Positions 13,966 to 29,910 of a stretch of 64,000 bases of DNA are shown here, in pieces. The translations under genes and the position numbers were made by a program. The notes under the pieces were generated by a model. It did not search any database, was not told the origin of the DNA, and was given only the letters and a program-made list of their open reading frames with translations. Every line of letters begins with the position of its first letter. Position 1 is the first letter of the stretch. This DNA is from Phoenix dactylifera. Its lineage: Eukaryota > Streptophyta > Magnoliopsida > Arecales > Arecaceae. The stretch spans positions 620,001 through 684,000 of the forward strand of contig NC_052395.1 of NCBI RefSeq assembly GCF_009389715.1, given 5' to 3'.

Positions 13966-16689
13966 GCATGTGCATGCCTATGCACGCGCTTATGTTGAAG
14001 GTAATTTATATAAGGTGTAGGTATCAAGGATATATATGTAGTAGGGTGCCTCTGATAGGCTGGGGGTCATTATCTCTCCTATGGGAAGATCCAAATATAA
14101 AAGGGAACTGATACCCTTGATCTTATTTTAAAATATTTTTATGTTCTTTTTTCAGAGATACCATTAATTGCTTGACCCTTGGGTCTTCCATGTTGATGAC
14201 TCCTTGCCATGGGTTGGTGCAACAACTACCCATCAGCTGGGAATTACGTCCCTTCAAAGCACATGCAATGGCATGCATCACGTTATGATCTCTATTTGTT
14301 TAGTTGCCCCCACGAGATATGGCTTTATGTACATAGTTCCATGTGCAAGTTCGTTTCTGCTACAGTACTATGGCGAACGAGAAGCCTACGCATTACTTTC
14401 ATACACCTTAAAACTCCATAGGCCACGAAAACAGTGCAATATTTATAAACATGCATTTCTCTGATCGTAATCTTGTCGAAAGGTGGTTTATTGCCCAAAA
14501 AATCTACTGTTAAATTTATAATTCGGATAAATGGTCGGCGTAGATCGATAGACTAGATCTTCCGATATTTCTTATGCTCTTGTTAAATAGATAAGCATTA
14601 ATAAGAAGAGAGATGGGTCATCATCATTCTAAATCAATCAACATCTGCCACAGACCTGATCTGTAACAAAATTCTAAACAATTTAAGATGGAAGCAAATG
14701 AGAACTGTTTGCATCTGTGGGACCGACGATCGAACTATAGTCAAATGGAAGCTTATGCATATTGCAGTACAGCAGAAACTTAATAAGGGCCCGTTTGTCA
14801 CTGTTGTTGCTTTTGTGTTTTGTTTCTGTGCAAATCAGTGAAGATATGGATGACAGTGTTTGCATGAAACTTATGATTCCTTACTTTTATTTTCACTATG
14901 TTCTGCGAGCTGGCAATATCTTTGCTTCCAAAAAATCTGAAAATTTTATGAATAATTTGAAAAATATTAGAAGTTTGATTATACATGTTGTTGAGTTTAG
15001 TTCATTTTTTATTTTAGATTTTGAAAAATAAAAGAAGCATATATACCAAACTGGCTTTAGATTTCAGCCAATAGATCTAAAGTATACTTGTAAATGATTC
15101 ACATTTCAGTATTTCAAAGTGGCAGATTAGGCTGTCAATTTTATTACTAAATCTATTGAAGTAAAATTTGAAAATATTCTAATGATGCATGTAAGTATTA
15201 TAGAAGTCATGTCTAATTACTTAACTATACCTATTAGTTAAGTAGTTTTCTTTAACTCTCTCTCTCTCCCTCTATCATGCAACTTTTTCTATTTTCATTT
15301 CTAAAGTTACAATCATAAGCTAGAAACAAAATAGTAGTATGCATCAACATACACATCAAAATTTTAGCTGTATGACACTCGTCGCTGAATTTTAAGCTCT
15401 TGCTTTAGTCTAGAACTAAAATCGTGCCGAGGGGAACAACAAACCTTATCATGTTTGCGGTCCCCTGCCTCTTTTAGTTTCAACATAATGCATGCAAGGT
15501 CCAAGTGAGCAAAACCTACCACTGCCTACCTCATTGACCAGAAATTTAGACATTCCATCCATTCCAATTATTTTTTATACACTAACTCAAATAAATTAGC
15601 ACATAAGTAAGGTTTGTTTTGACTATTGATTTATGTCATGTCTTTCTTTCTCTAAGGGAAGATCGCACCTCTTGTTTCTTCTAGATCAACTTTGACGATA
15701 ACATATATTGAATGGAAATATAGTGAAAGAAGGAATCACCTCCCTGCAGCGGCTTTTTTTTTCTTTTGTCCTTTCCCATAAAAATAGTGGCAAATTGTAA
15801 CAAAATAAATAAATAAATAAAATAATAGTAGTTATATACATTGTTCAATCTGAAAGTAGAATTAGTAATTAGTCATTTTAACAAAAAAAAGAATCGATGA
15901 CTTCATGTAATAACAAGCTATTTTCACGATCAATTTCCACACTTGGATTGAAAATATTATTTGTTAAGATTAACAATCAAAATATATACAAAACAACGAT
16001 TATTACTATCTAAAGGCTCATTATGAATGCATATGTTTAATAACACAACAAAGGCCTTATAAAAAGGACCTAAATATTTGTGGAATGGTAGTACCCAATG
16101 ATGTAGGTTCCATGCATGCCTGCATATACCTGCGTAGCTAAATAAAAACATAATGATCATTAAAAGAATATTCACCACCAATACATTAATGCTAATTTGC
16201 TGAATAAAATGGTGTTGCTTGCTCCACAGCATAATATTTCTTGGTTGGATTTTTTTTTTTTTTTGCAATGGTCATTGTTTACAAAGTATCTTTTGCTGAA
16301 ATAAATAAATAAATAAATCAGGCTTTTGGTTTCCATGGTCAACAAAGGGAGCAAACCTGGATCTCGGACTCTGACACCAACCCAACGTCACGACAGCGAA
16401 GACAGCAGCCCACAAGATCTCACCCGTCCAAGCCCAATCCGGACGGCGCCCACAAGGCCCATCCTGCTTTGGGACCACACCAACCCATTCGTCACTACCG
16501 CCTGAAACCGTATTATATCCAAACAAAATAACGTAACCGCCCTGCTCTATCTCACCTCACATGAGAAATCTCTTCTTTTTTCCTTCTGTTTGTCTTATTT
16601 TTCTCCTGTCACCTCTCCCACATTGCACAGGATCTCTGCTTCTCCTCTGTGCCTTTTGACATTAAAAAATAAAAGAAAGGGCGATTCCT

Positions 16690-16706
16690 TTGCCTCTTTA
16701 TATTCC
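16690..16706 (+). promoter_or_regulatory. TATA-like box for CKX
   Basis: CTTTATATTCCCC lies about 80 bp before the CKX start codon. This is a plausible core promoter position with a short 5' UTR; assigned by position and sequence only. Confidence 0.45.
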
Positions 16707-16770
16707 CCTTTGCTCTTTCATTTCTTGGTCTAGTTCTCCATTGCTTCCACTACTGTACTGGACTTCATAA

Positions 16771-19821
<3,051 letters not shown>

Positions 19822-21129
19822 CAGACCTTGACCATGTGTTTTGGAAATAGAGAGCTTCATCAAGGAAGCTAATAGTGCTCAACATGAAAAAACTTTGATG
19901 TACAGTTTAGAGGAAAGAAAAAAAAAAGAGGGGGGGGGTGTGGGGGGGGGGGGGTGTGAAGAGGAGATTCTAAAGCACTCTTTGTTAGGTTTCTATGGTA
20001 CTTTATCCATGTATATTTTTTTTTTCAGAGTACTAGTTACATGAGCAAGTACAAGGAGAGGGAAGAGGATAACATTAAATGGAGGATGGGTATTCACCCT
20101 GAAAAAAGAATGGAGAATGGTTATAATGTTTTTGGTATTCGTTGCGTCGGGTGCTCTATCATGTCCCTTGGATGATGGCACTTAAGAGCTAGTGATGATG
20201 CCAGCTGATACTGAATGACATGTCCTGCGAAGGATAAGGTAATGACATGGATGAAATGACATATAACTTCATTCATGTTCCCTTCTCGCCCATGGTCAAT
20301 CTACTTGCTTCTCAGTTATGGAGTCTGTCATGAACTCATGATATTGGATTGTGCTTGTGGACTGTGAATAGCAGGTGAAGGGTTAGGTCTATCAGGGTAC
20401 ACCATGGTAAGTGCCAAGAGACCTATTGGATGTCCATCCTGCCAGGATCTGAAGTGAATTAAGAATTCTAGTGCTACGCTTTCTTATAATGACAAACTAA
20501 AACAATCATAAATAAATCGAAAATCAACAGGAATGATGTGCAAAAAATAATATTTTCAGTATAAAAGGCATGCTCTGATTAGATCCGCAGGTAAGTCTTT
20601 ATCACCACACTAAGAAACTATTCCACTTAGCTCTCATCCTTTGACCTCAGATGACAACACTGACTCCATGCTCATCTGTAGTCATAATTTCTTCATGTAG
20701 ATCATTTCTGAACTTTTGTTCCACATGTAGCATCTGGATTTTCCACCAAGTCAATGGTGAGCTCAGGATTAGGGACATGTAACTCTATATTTTAAATTCA
20801 TGGCCCTCTTAGCCTGATGAAATTTGGATTTGATTAAGATGGCTATCCAAGATAAGTTTATTGTAATGAAGGAAGTTTCTAAGACTGGCAGATGATCGGT
20901 GTCCTACAGGATTCTCAGTCAATCTTTAAGTTTCAATAGTGGTACTATCATGTATTAAAGAGGTAATTTTTCCTTGCAAGATGATAATTAAGTCATATGA
21001 ACTACAATATTTTCCCCGTGGTGAAATTGGTGTAGAAACATAGAGAGTCCACTTGTTGTATGGTACTTGGTTTGCAATAGTAGACCTATAAGATTTTCCA
21101 TTCCGATTTTAGTTGGTTTGATATCAAAC
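19822..21129. other. Intergenic, 3' flank of CKX
   Basis: Begins with the probable CKX 3' UTR. A G-rich block (19928-19957) contains several runs of four or more Gs. The rest shows no gene or clear repeat. Confidence 0.5.
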
Positions 21130-21285
21130 CATAGTTTTATGAAAACCCGTGTGGACATGTATTTAGTCCCACATCGGTTATGCATTGGGTAGATCTTGGG
21201 TACTTATATAGGATCAAGGAACCAAAATAATACCTTTGGGCTAGCCATTTTGGGTAAAATCCTGGGTTGTCACAAGTTTGTTCAA
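21130..21285 (-). mobile_element. Solo LTR-like fragment, TRIM family
   Basis: On the minus strand it begins TGTGACAACCCAGG, continues with CCCAAAATGGCTAGCC, a TATA-like CTATATAAGTACCC and ACCGATGTGGGACTAAATA. The same order of words occurs at 29.13 kb (plus strand) and, in part, at 50.27 kb where a primer-binding site follows. These look like decayed copies of one small LTR. No coding sequence. Confidence 0.6.
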
Positions 21286-21807
21286 GTCTGAGAGTTCTTA
21301 CGAAGAAGTTTCTCCAAAACTGGTTGGGCCTCAATATACATGAAGCTATTAGCTACTAAAAATCATTTCAGTGGCTTCTGATCAGTGAAAAATACTTCTC
21401 AATACCGATATCAAGATACCTCGAGGTCCTCTAGAAAAAGGTTATAACACTCAGATTCTAGGGCAAATCCTTGTCCTCTACTTTCTTCAGGCCTCCCACA
21501 AAGTTATGCAGTTGGCGGAAGGTGAGTACCGAAGGTATTCAAAACAATGACACTTGATTGGGCAAATGCTTTATAAACTATCTAAAAATGTAATTGTGGC
21601 GTCGGTCTATATCAAGCTTAAAGGAAGTCACAGAACATGTAAGTTCACATTATCCTTCACATCATGTTTGCAGTGATTCTTGGCATGGTGTGTAGTAATT
21701 TATTGAAATTGTTCTGACAAGTTCTGATTCCAAATTTCTTCAAGCTTCTGATTTGCCCGCATGTTGTTTCCCAAACTGCACAATTATCCATTATCTGTCT
21801 TGAAGGT

Positions 21808-24800
21808 TTGCATGTTAGAATAATTTCAAAATATGGGCGGAAGGACGCCGTCGCCCAAAGGAGCACCCCATGGCCGGCTGCCATGGGGGTTCCACAGCTA
21901 GGACACCGCGGACTTATGTTTGGCCTCCCTGGGATGTGGACGCCGTGGTCCTACGGTTGGGATGTCGCGGTTCCGCAGCTGGCCTCCCGGTCCCGTGGCC
22001 GAGAGCTGCATTTCGCGGTCCGAGAGCCGCAGTCCCGCGGCTGGCGGGGCTGCTTCCGGCCACCGCATGGCTGTCGTGCGCCTCGTGGCCCGCAAGAACC
22101 CGAGGAGGGTCGCCGACCACTTGCAGTGGCCGGCGTAGTGGCGGCCATGGGTGGCAGCCACGGACTGCCACCATGGGGCAGCCCTGGGTTGCCTCCTAAA
22201 ACAAAAAAAAGAGGAAGAAATAGTGGCGGCGGCTAGAGAAAGAAGATAAATAAATAAATAAATAAAATGAGGGTTTTTCCTCTTGATTGGGCTTGGACTT
22301 GTAAAGCCCAATCCGAATGGGTCCATGGTTGCAGGTTGGGCCCTTTTATTTTGCCGGCCCATGTTTATTTTATTTGCATTGCATCTAAATGGACCAGAAT
22401 AGATTTTAGGCCTGGGGCTAAGAGTTAGTAACCCATTTAATTGTTATTTAAATATTAAATATTTTGAATTAAGGCTCTCATGCATATTAATTACTGAGGT
22501 GTTAAATTAATGTGGTGTTAAATTTTGGACATATCTTGCTGCTATATGCCTTGAATTTTGTGATTAATATCTCTGTTTGATCAATCACATGTGATTTTGA
22601 TTATGATTGTAGTATGTTTGACAGTTATGATTTTGTCACATAACCATTATTTTTGTGATTGAAATTTGTTGGGCATAAAAACTATTCTTATTTTTTTATT
22701 AAGAGAATATTTTGAAATTGAAGTAGGTGGTAGCCGCCAAAGTGGCACACTCACTGATATTTATCTGATTTTCTCAAAAAAAAGGATAGCATTGCATTTT
22801 TTCAGATCATTGCATGCAATATCTTACCCGAAGGTGTTATTGTAGATGATGATTTGGAAAAATGACATTGAGTGATTAATGGGATTGCATTAGCCTAGAA
22901 TCATCCTTCTGCACCAAGGTGATGGTGTTTCGAAAGTTGATGTGATTTTGTTAATTGGCTTTATAATATGTCTTAAGAGTATCTTATACCATGTTGTATT
23001 GTCAGTCCAAAGGTGACTCTACAATGATGCACCAAGGCTCTTATTGTAATTAGACTTATATGTTTTTCAAGTTTGGTTGCGGACTATCTAATTAATAACC
23101 TAAGTTAATTATATAGATATGTTATCATCTATTGATTGCATGCATCACATTTGGATGATATTAAATAAAATATGTTGTTTCCGCAATTTTGAATGCCTCT
23201 TTTATTTCAAGCCAATTATCTGTTATTGAAACCTTGACCGGAAATAATTATGTGAGATGGAAATGAGACATAGAAATAGCACTGAGTCTCTTGGGTTTAG
23301 ATTCTGCTTTGGAGGAGGAGCCTTCAAAACCAATAGATAAGAGCACCGTCGAATACAAGGCTAAGTATGTCAAGTGGGAAAGAGCTAACAGGCTATGTTT
23401 GAAGATTATCAAGTGTTCTATATCTGATTTTATTATGGGTGCTATACCGGACCATGACAATGCTAAGAATTTTTTGGATGCGATAGGATAGAGATTTGTT
23501 GAGTCAGATAAGGCTGAAACTGGGGACCTAATGGATAAATTTATGAATATAAAATATGATGGTACTTGTGGAGTTAGGGAGTACATTATGAAAATGCTGC
23601 ACATAAGTTCTAAATTGGAAGCCCTAAAGTTTCCATTGCAGAGCCTGTTCTTATCTACCATGCTCTTAATAGCCTTTCCAACCAGTTCAACCAGCTTAAG
23701 GTTGCTTATAATGTTCAACATGACCAATGAGATTTGAATAATTTGATTGTTGTGTGTGCCCAAGAGGAGTATAGAATGCATCGTTAGACTGTTGAAACTG
23801 TGCAACTGACCTATCATCCTTCTCAGAGCAAGAGGTCTTCTCATAATCATAAGGCTAAGTTCCATAAGAGCAACAAGCCTCACTACAATCAGTAGAATAG
23901 AGGGTCTTATGGACAGACTTCTGGTGGTCCTAAAGGAATTATGAAGAAAAATGACAAATATAAGTTCTGCAAAAAGAAAAGTCATTGGCAGCAGGATTGC
24001 CTTAAGTTTAAGGCTTGGTTAGAGAAGAAGAAGACTTTGGCAGGTATCTCCTTAGCCTTGGTTTGTTTTGAGTCTTATTTGGTAGATGTATTTTTGAATT
24101 CTTGGTGGATAGACTCTGGTGCAAGTATTCATATTACTAATTTCTTGTAGGATTTCGTAAGGAGATGGAGGCCAAGTGAGAATGAAGTGAACTTGTGCGC
24201 TGGAAATGGAGTTCAAGTTAAAGTTGAGTTTATAGGAGCAATAGAGTTATCCTTAAAATCTGGTTTTTCTCTTGTTTTGGAAAATATATTTTTTGAACCA
24301 ACGATGAGACAGAAGTTAATTTCTGTATCAAAACTTGATCAGTCCAGATTTTTTTTTTAAATTTAGTAATGGAATGATTGAATTATTTTATGATTTTTGT
24401 ATGGTTGGAAATGACATTTTGTGTGATGGTTTGTATAGACTGAATTTGGCTCTAGGTGGTGAAGTTTCTTGTGTCACTAAAGTTGGAAAGAAAAATGGCC
24501 TTAATTCGTGAATCATTCTCTATGTTGTGGCATAAACATTTAGGGCACATTTTAAGGAAGCGAATGGAGAGATTGATGAAAGCTGAGATTCTATCCTCTC
24601 TGAATTTTTCAGACTTTGACACTTGCACAGATTGCATGAGGAAAAAGCTGACTAAAACTACAATGAAGGGATCCACTAGAAACGATGGTCTTTTGGATCT
24701 AATTCACACCGATATTAGTGGACTGTTACCTTCTACTATATTTGGAAATAAATACTTCATAATCTTCATTAATGATTTCTCACGTTATGGTTATGTTTAC

Positions 24801-27800
24801 ACAATTAATGATAAATTCTTCGCTTTTGAGAAATTCAAGAGATTTAAAATGGAAGTAGAAAAGCAACGTGGGAAGAGTATGAAAATAGTGAGATCTGACC
24901 GTAGTGGTGAATACTATGGTAAGTATGACGAGTTCGGTTAGAACATGGGTGATTTTGCAAGATTTTTACAAGAATGTGGGATAGTTCCTCAATATAAAAT
25001 GCCAGAAACACTTGAGCAAAATGGTGTTTCTGAAAGGCGTAATTGGACTCTGAAGGATATGGTTAGGAGTATGATGAGTAGAACAAATTTGCCAGAATTC
25101 TTATGGGGTGAAGTATTGAAATCTGCCATATATATTCTGAATAGGGTTCCTAGTAAAGCTATTGAGAAAACTCCTTTAGAATTGTGGACAGGTCTTAAAT
25201 CCAGTTTAGCCCATTTTAGAGTTTGGGGTTGCCCAGCTAAGGTTAGGATTTATAATCCTTCTGAAAAAAATTTAGACCCTTAATTCGCACCTGATTTTTT
25301 CATTGGGTATCCAAATAGATCAAAGGGCTATAAGTTCTATTGTCCTAATCATGGCACCAGAATTGTTGAGTCCATTACGGTAAAGTTTCTGAAGAATGAT
25401 ATTGGTAATAGTGGAAGTTCTGTATTGAAGAAAATTTTTGCTGAATCGGATCAAGTTGTAGTTCCAATTTTCGTTGTACAAGAAAGAGTTATTTCTCAGC
25501 TGATTGCAATAGTTAATGAAGAACTTGGGCATCAAGAAGAGCCTCACGTTCCTCCTCCAACAGCAGTTAAGTTAGTTTCTGAATCACAAGTTAGGAGATC
25601 ACAAAGGGATAGAAGGTCTACCTTGTCTAATGACTATATTATCTATTTACTGGAGAGTGATTTTAATATTGGGCGTAACATTGATTCCGTCTCTTTTAAT
25701 GAACCATTAATAAGACCCGACTCAGATAAATGGCTGAATGCCATGGAAGATGAAATGTTCTCTATGAGAAAAAATAGAGTTTGAGAACTTGTTGAACTTC
25801 CACCACATGTTAAGGCCATAGGCTGCAAATGGATTTACAAATCCAAGTTAGACCCAAAAGGAGATGTCGAACGACAAAAGGCTAGACTGGTTGCTAAAGG
25901 TTTCACTCAGCGAGAGGGCATCGACTATAATGAGACTTTTTCACCGGTTTCATCCAAAGATTCTTTTAAAATTATCATGGCACTTATAGCACACTATGAT
26001 TTGAAGCTTCATCAAATAGATGTTAAGACAATATTTTTAAATGGAGATCTCTGTGAAGAAGTTTACATGAGACAACCTGAAAGTTTTGTCATAGAGAAAA
26101 AAAATTTGGTGTATAAGTTGAACAAATCCATATATGGGCTCAAGCAAGCATCCCGATAATGGTACTTGAAATTTGATGAAGTTGTGATTTCTCTTGGTTT
26201 TGTTGAAAATACAGTGGACCAATGCATTTATCTCAAGATCGGTGGGAGAAAATTCATTTTTCTTTTTTTGTATGTTGATGATATTTTACTTGCCAGCAGT
26301 GACTTGGGGTTATTTCATGAGACAAAGAAAATGTTATCTGCTAATTTTGAAATTGAAAGAGTTTGGGAAAGCTTCTTTTGTACTTGATATTAAGATACAA
26401 CATGATAGAGGTCGTGGCTTATTGGGATTTTCTCAGAAGATATATATACGACGCGTCCTAGAGAGGTTTAATATACAAAACTGTGCACCTGGTGATGTAC
26501 CTATTATAAAAGGGAACAAGTTTAGCAAAGCCCAGTGTCCAAGAAATGAACTTAAAAGGGAATCTTTGAAGAACATACCGAATGAAAGTGCTGTAGGGAG
26601 CCTAATGTATGCTCAAGTTTGTACTAGACCAGACATACCCTATACAGTTAGTGTTCTTAGTAGATTTCAGTCGAATCCAGGACAAGAGCATTGGAAAGCA
26701 GCTAAGAAAGTTATGAGATATTTGAAGAAGACTGAAGGTTATATGCTTACTTTTCAGCATACAAATCATCTTAAAGTGGTAGGCTACTCAGATTCTGATT
26801 TTGTAGAATATCAAGATGATTTGAAGTCAACTTTATGTTATGTTTTTATGATAGCTGGTGGTGTTATTTCTTGGAAAAGTATTAAGCAAACTCTAGTAGC
26901 TTCTTTTACTATGCAGGCTGAATTTGTGGCATAATATGGAGCTACGGTTCAAGCCATTTGGTTGAAAAATTTTATTTCGGAACTGAAAGTTGTTGATTCC
27001 ATCTCAAGACCAATTACTATTTACTGTAACAATAGTACAGTGGTGTTCTTTTCAAAGAATAACAAGAATTCTGGAGGCTCTAAGCATATAGACATCAAGT
27101 ACTTGATGATCAAAGATAAAGTTAAAGAAGAGCAGACAAAAGTAGAGCATATAAATACAGACACAATGATTGCAGACCTATTGACTAGGGGATTCGCACC
27201 GAAAATCTTTAAGACACACATTGCTAACATGGACATTGTGGAAACTTTTGATGTTTTTGGTTAGTAGGAGTTAATTATGTAAAAGAACTACGTTTTGGCT
27301 TGATCCCTTTTTACGGGGTATGTAGGCAACCCATATGCTTTGGGTACAACCTCTTCCAATAATAATTTATCTTTCCATTTATAATTCTATATTTTGTGCA
27401 TAGAAATTATAATTATATTTGAGCATGCGTTTCACATGTTTTTTTATTATGATATCATTTTGTTCTCGAGATATAATGCATAAAGATATGATGTGAGTCT
27501 CTTTTGAGACATGTGGCTTCTTTTCTGAAGCATTTATGGGGACCGATGTGAATTAGCACACCTTTTGATCACATTTTGGTGCAAAGTTCATACTACATAC
27601 TACCACATTGGTTGGAGAATGGGGATCCATGTCGATAAGGATGTTAGCATTTGTAGCTGTGGAGTGGTCTTACATCTATTAAATGGTGTAACGACTTATA
27701 TGTTCGATGTTGATGTTCTTGTTGGACCGGATCATATATCTGAGGTGATATCATTTGAGCTATATATGTGGCCACCTATGTAGTCTAACCCGAGAGTCAT

Positions 27801-28332
27801 TTTTAAAACAAAGTTTTTTAAATTAATATGGCAGTCCGTGTTCGCCCAAGTGGGAAAATGTTAGAATAATTTCAAAATATGGCTTCCACTGATTACGTAT
27901 TTTTGTTTTATAAAACAGGTTAGACGCATGACTCATAATAGTAATATAGTTAAACCCAATATGATGTGTGATCACTTTGTTTTATGGGCTTTGGTGCAGC
28001 TTGGATGTATAGGATTGAGTCCTATTTGTTGTGGTAATTTTGGTATGTAAGCCAGGAAACCCAATTAGAGTTCTGGAGCCCTTAATGGGAAAGCTTTCTT
28101 ATGTTTTCTATATAAAGACTAGGTCCCCCTCTCCTCTCCATATGGTTTATAGCTTGTCCCATTGATGGCTATTTTTTGTGAGAAGTAAGAAAGAGAAGAT
28201 CCAACCGCTATTATTTCAGGTGATTGAAGAATTGTATTTAATATGTCTTCCATAGGTATATCTCTCAAACTTGAATACGGTATTATTATGATTCTAAATC
28301 TTAGCATGTTATTATATATGATTAACATTGCA
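21808..28332 (+). mobile_element. Ty1/copia retrotransposon, decayed
   Basis: The element starts TGTTAGAATAATTTC at 21813 and its 3' LTR starts with the same 24 bases at 27859, right after a polypurine-like AAGTGGGAAAA. The 3' LTR (27859-28327, 469 bp, TG...CA) carries a TATA box at 28109-28117. TTGCA flanks both outer ends (21808-21812 and 28328-28332), which fits a 5-bp target duplication. After the first 24 bases the left end does not match the 3' LTR: 21840-22200 is very GC-rich and no initiator-tRNA primer-binding site follows. The gag-pol body lies at 23.19-27.26 kb and is broken by stops. Confidence 0.85.
23186..27264 (+). pseudogene. Copia gag-pol polyprotein relic
   Basis: Domains appear in copia order: gag (23186-23940); a zinc knuckle near 23950-24000 whose first Cys is changed; protease with WIDSGAS (about 24103-24126); integrase (about 24510-25290); reverse transcriptase with YVDD at 26271-26282; and RNase H (about 26760-27200). 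Integrase before reverse transcriptase marks Ty1/copia rather than Ty3/gypsy. The frame is interrupted by stops, for example after WK near 23265, at 23488, 24938, 25280, 25782, 26157 and 26932, plus a frameshift near 26375. It cannot make a full polyprotein. The number of breaks suggests an old insertion. Confidence 0.9.
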
Positions 28333-29130
28333 TTCTCATCAACTCGTCAGTAGAACTAAAATACATTATGTACTCATTGCTAGAGGATGATGGAAACTAC
28401 TGGTAATTAGGGATTGCAACTTATTGGTTATGTATTTCTACACATTGGAAGCATCCTGAATACTTTCTTCGTATTCTAGTCATGTGCTATTAGTGCCCGT
28501 CTGCTAGTTTCATTAGCAGATGGAGGACTATAAGAGCTGTAGCGTTCTAACTTCTAGTGTTTATGTTTGTAATCTGACCTTGCTGATGGATGTTCACTAG
28601 TTTATTATCAGGCCGCCGTCGAAAAAAAACCCTAAGTTTGCTTCATCACAGTTTTATACCGCCAACATATTCCCAAAGGCTAAAGAAGAAGAAAATAATG
28701 GCTTTACAGCTCGTTTGCTGATAGTAGGCTGGTCTGTTCTAATTTTCATCTTGTTTTGCTTTCTGGTATTCTCTGGTCCAGCTTGTACAACATGCATTCC
28801 TATCTATCAGCCTGTCATATATAATTCTAATTCACTCGTGACATTCTGTTAAATTCTTGGTGGCACCTTCACATTTACCCGTACCATTTCTCAGGCAAAA
28901 TAATGTTCCACCGGAAATTAACGGGCTTAGGTGCTCTTCTTTTCAAGAGTTTAGCCAGAAGACTGTGATCTGAATTTTAGTTGCATGTGCCAGAGTTTTG
29001 GAAGGTGCTTTATCCTTTACTTTGTTCCCTTCGGCAAAACCATCTCGGATTTAACTTGTTGCTCCTCTTTTTCTTCTCTAGATCATCTTACGATACCACT
29101 TCTTGCCATTTGGACAAGATGATTAATTAC
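28333..29130. other. Intergenic
   Basis: No gene is supported between the copia element and the next LTR-like fragment. Only ordinary AT-rich sequence is seen. Confidence 0.5.
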
Positions 29131-29270
29131 AGAGAAATTATTATTACCTAAGACCTTACCTAAAATGGCATATTATTTGGGTTCTTTGATCATGTATAAG
29201 TACCCAAGATCTACCCAGCAAATAATCGATGTGAGATTAAATATGTGCCCGCACGGATTTTTACATACTC
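29130..29270 (+). mobile_element. LTR-like fragment, TRIM family
   Basis: The words CCTAAAATGGC, TATTTGGGTTCTTTGATC, GTATAAGTACCCAAGATC and TCGATGTGAGATTAAATA occur in the same order as in the inverted copy at 21.13-21.29 kb. No partner LTR or primer-binding site is visible, so it is a fragment or solo LTR. Confidence 0.55.
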
Positions 29271-29910
29271 TATTCATTTAAGTTCTAACATCCTTATCGG
29301 GCTAAGGGTTTAAATCTATTCAAATCTAATCATAAACACCACGATCTATTCATGATCAGCCTTAATAAATTCATGCTGCAATGTTCTTTAATCCATATAA
29401 GTTATGAGCTAGGTCTGCTTGGATACTATTTGTAACAACTTATGACTGTACGAGTCTTCACAGCGTGCTCCAATATAGTTATGCATACAGCTAATCATGG
29501 ATGCTGGCTCTCATGATGGTGCATCAAGATGCACGGCGTTTGATGAATGAAACCTACAGGAACTCGGACCTTTGAAAGATAAGTTGGTGGATATAGGACA
29601 CGAAATAGGAATTAGTGCTATCAAAAAAAAAAATCTCGAAAAAAAAAACACACCACCTAAACACTTAACAAGTGCCCGTGGATATCCGATTATGTTTCCA
29701 AACCCAACCCGGTCCTCTTTCTTGCTTCGGGTTCGGGTTTCTGATGAACAGACGGCCGAGACATAAACCGTGAATTCTGATGGCGCGCACAGCACCGTCC
29801 GATTGACGCGATATTTTTAATGCCGGAAGTTTAGTTGCAGAACCGGAGGAGAAGCAAGCGGTTTCGCGATCTCCCGATTCTTCGGTTGTCACTCGATTTT
29901 TAGGGATATT

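Noticed and set aside
21808..22362. Open frames up to 154 codons on both strands
   Set aside because: High GC lowers stop frequency; proline/arginine-rich text on both strands with no domain, and inside a transposon leader.
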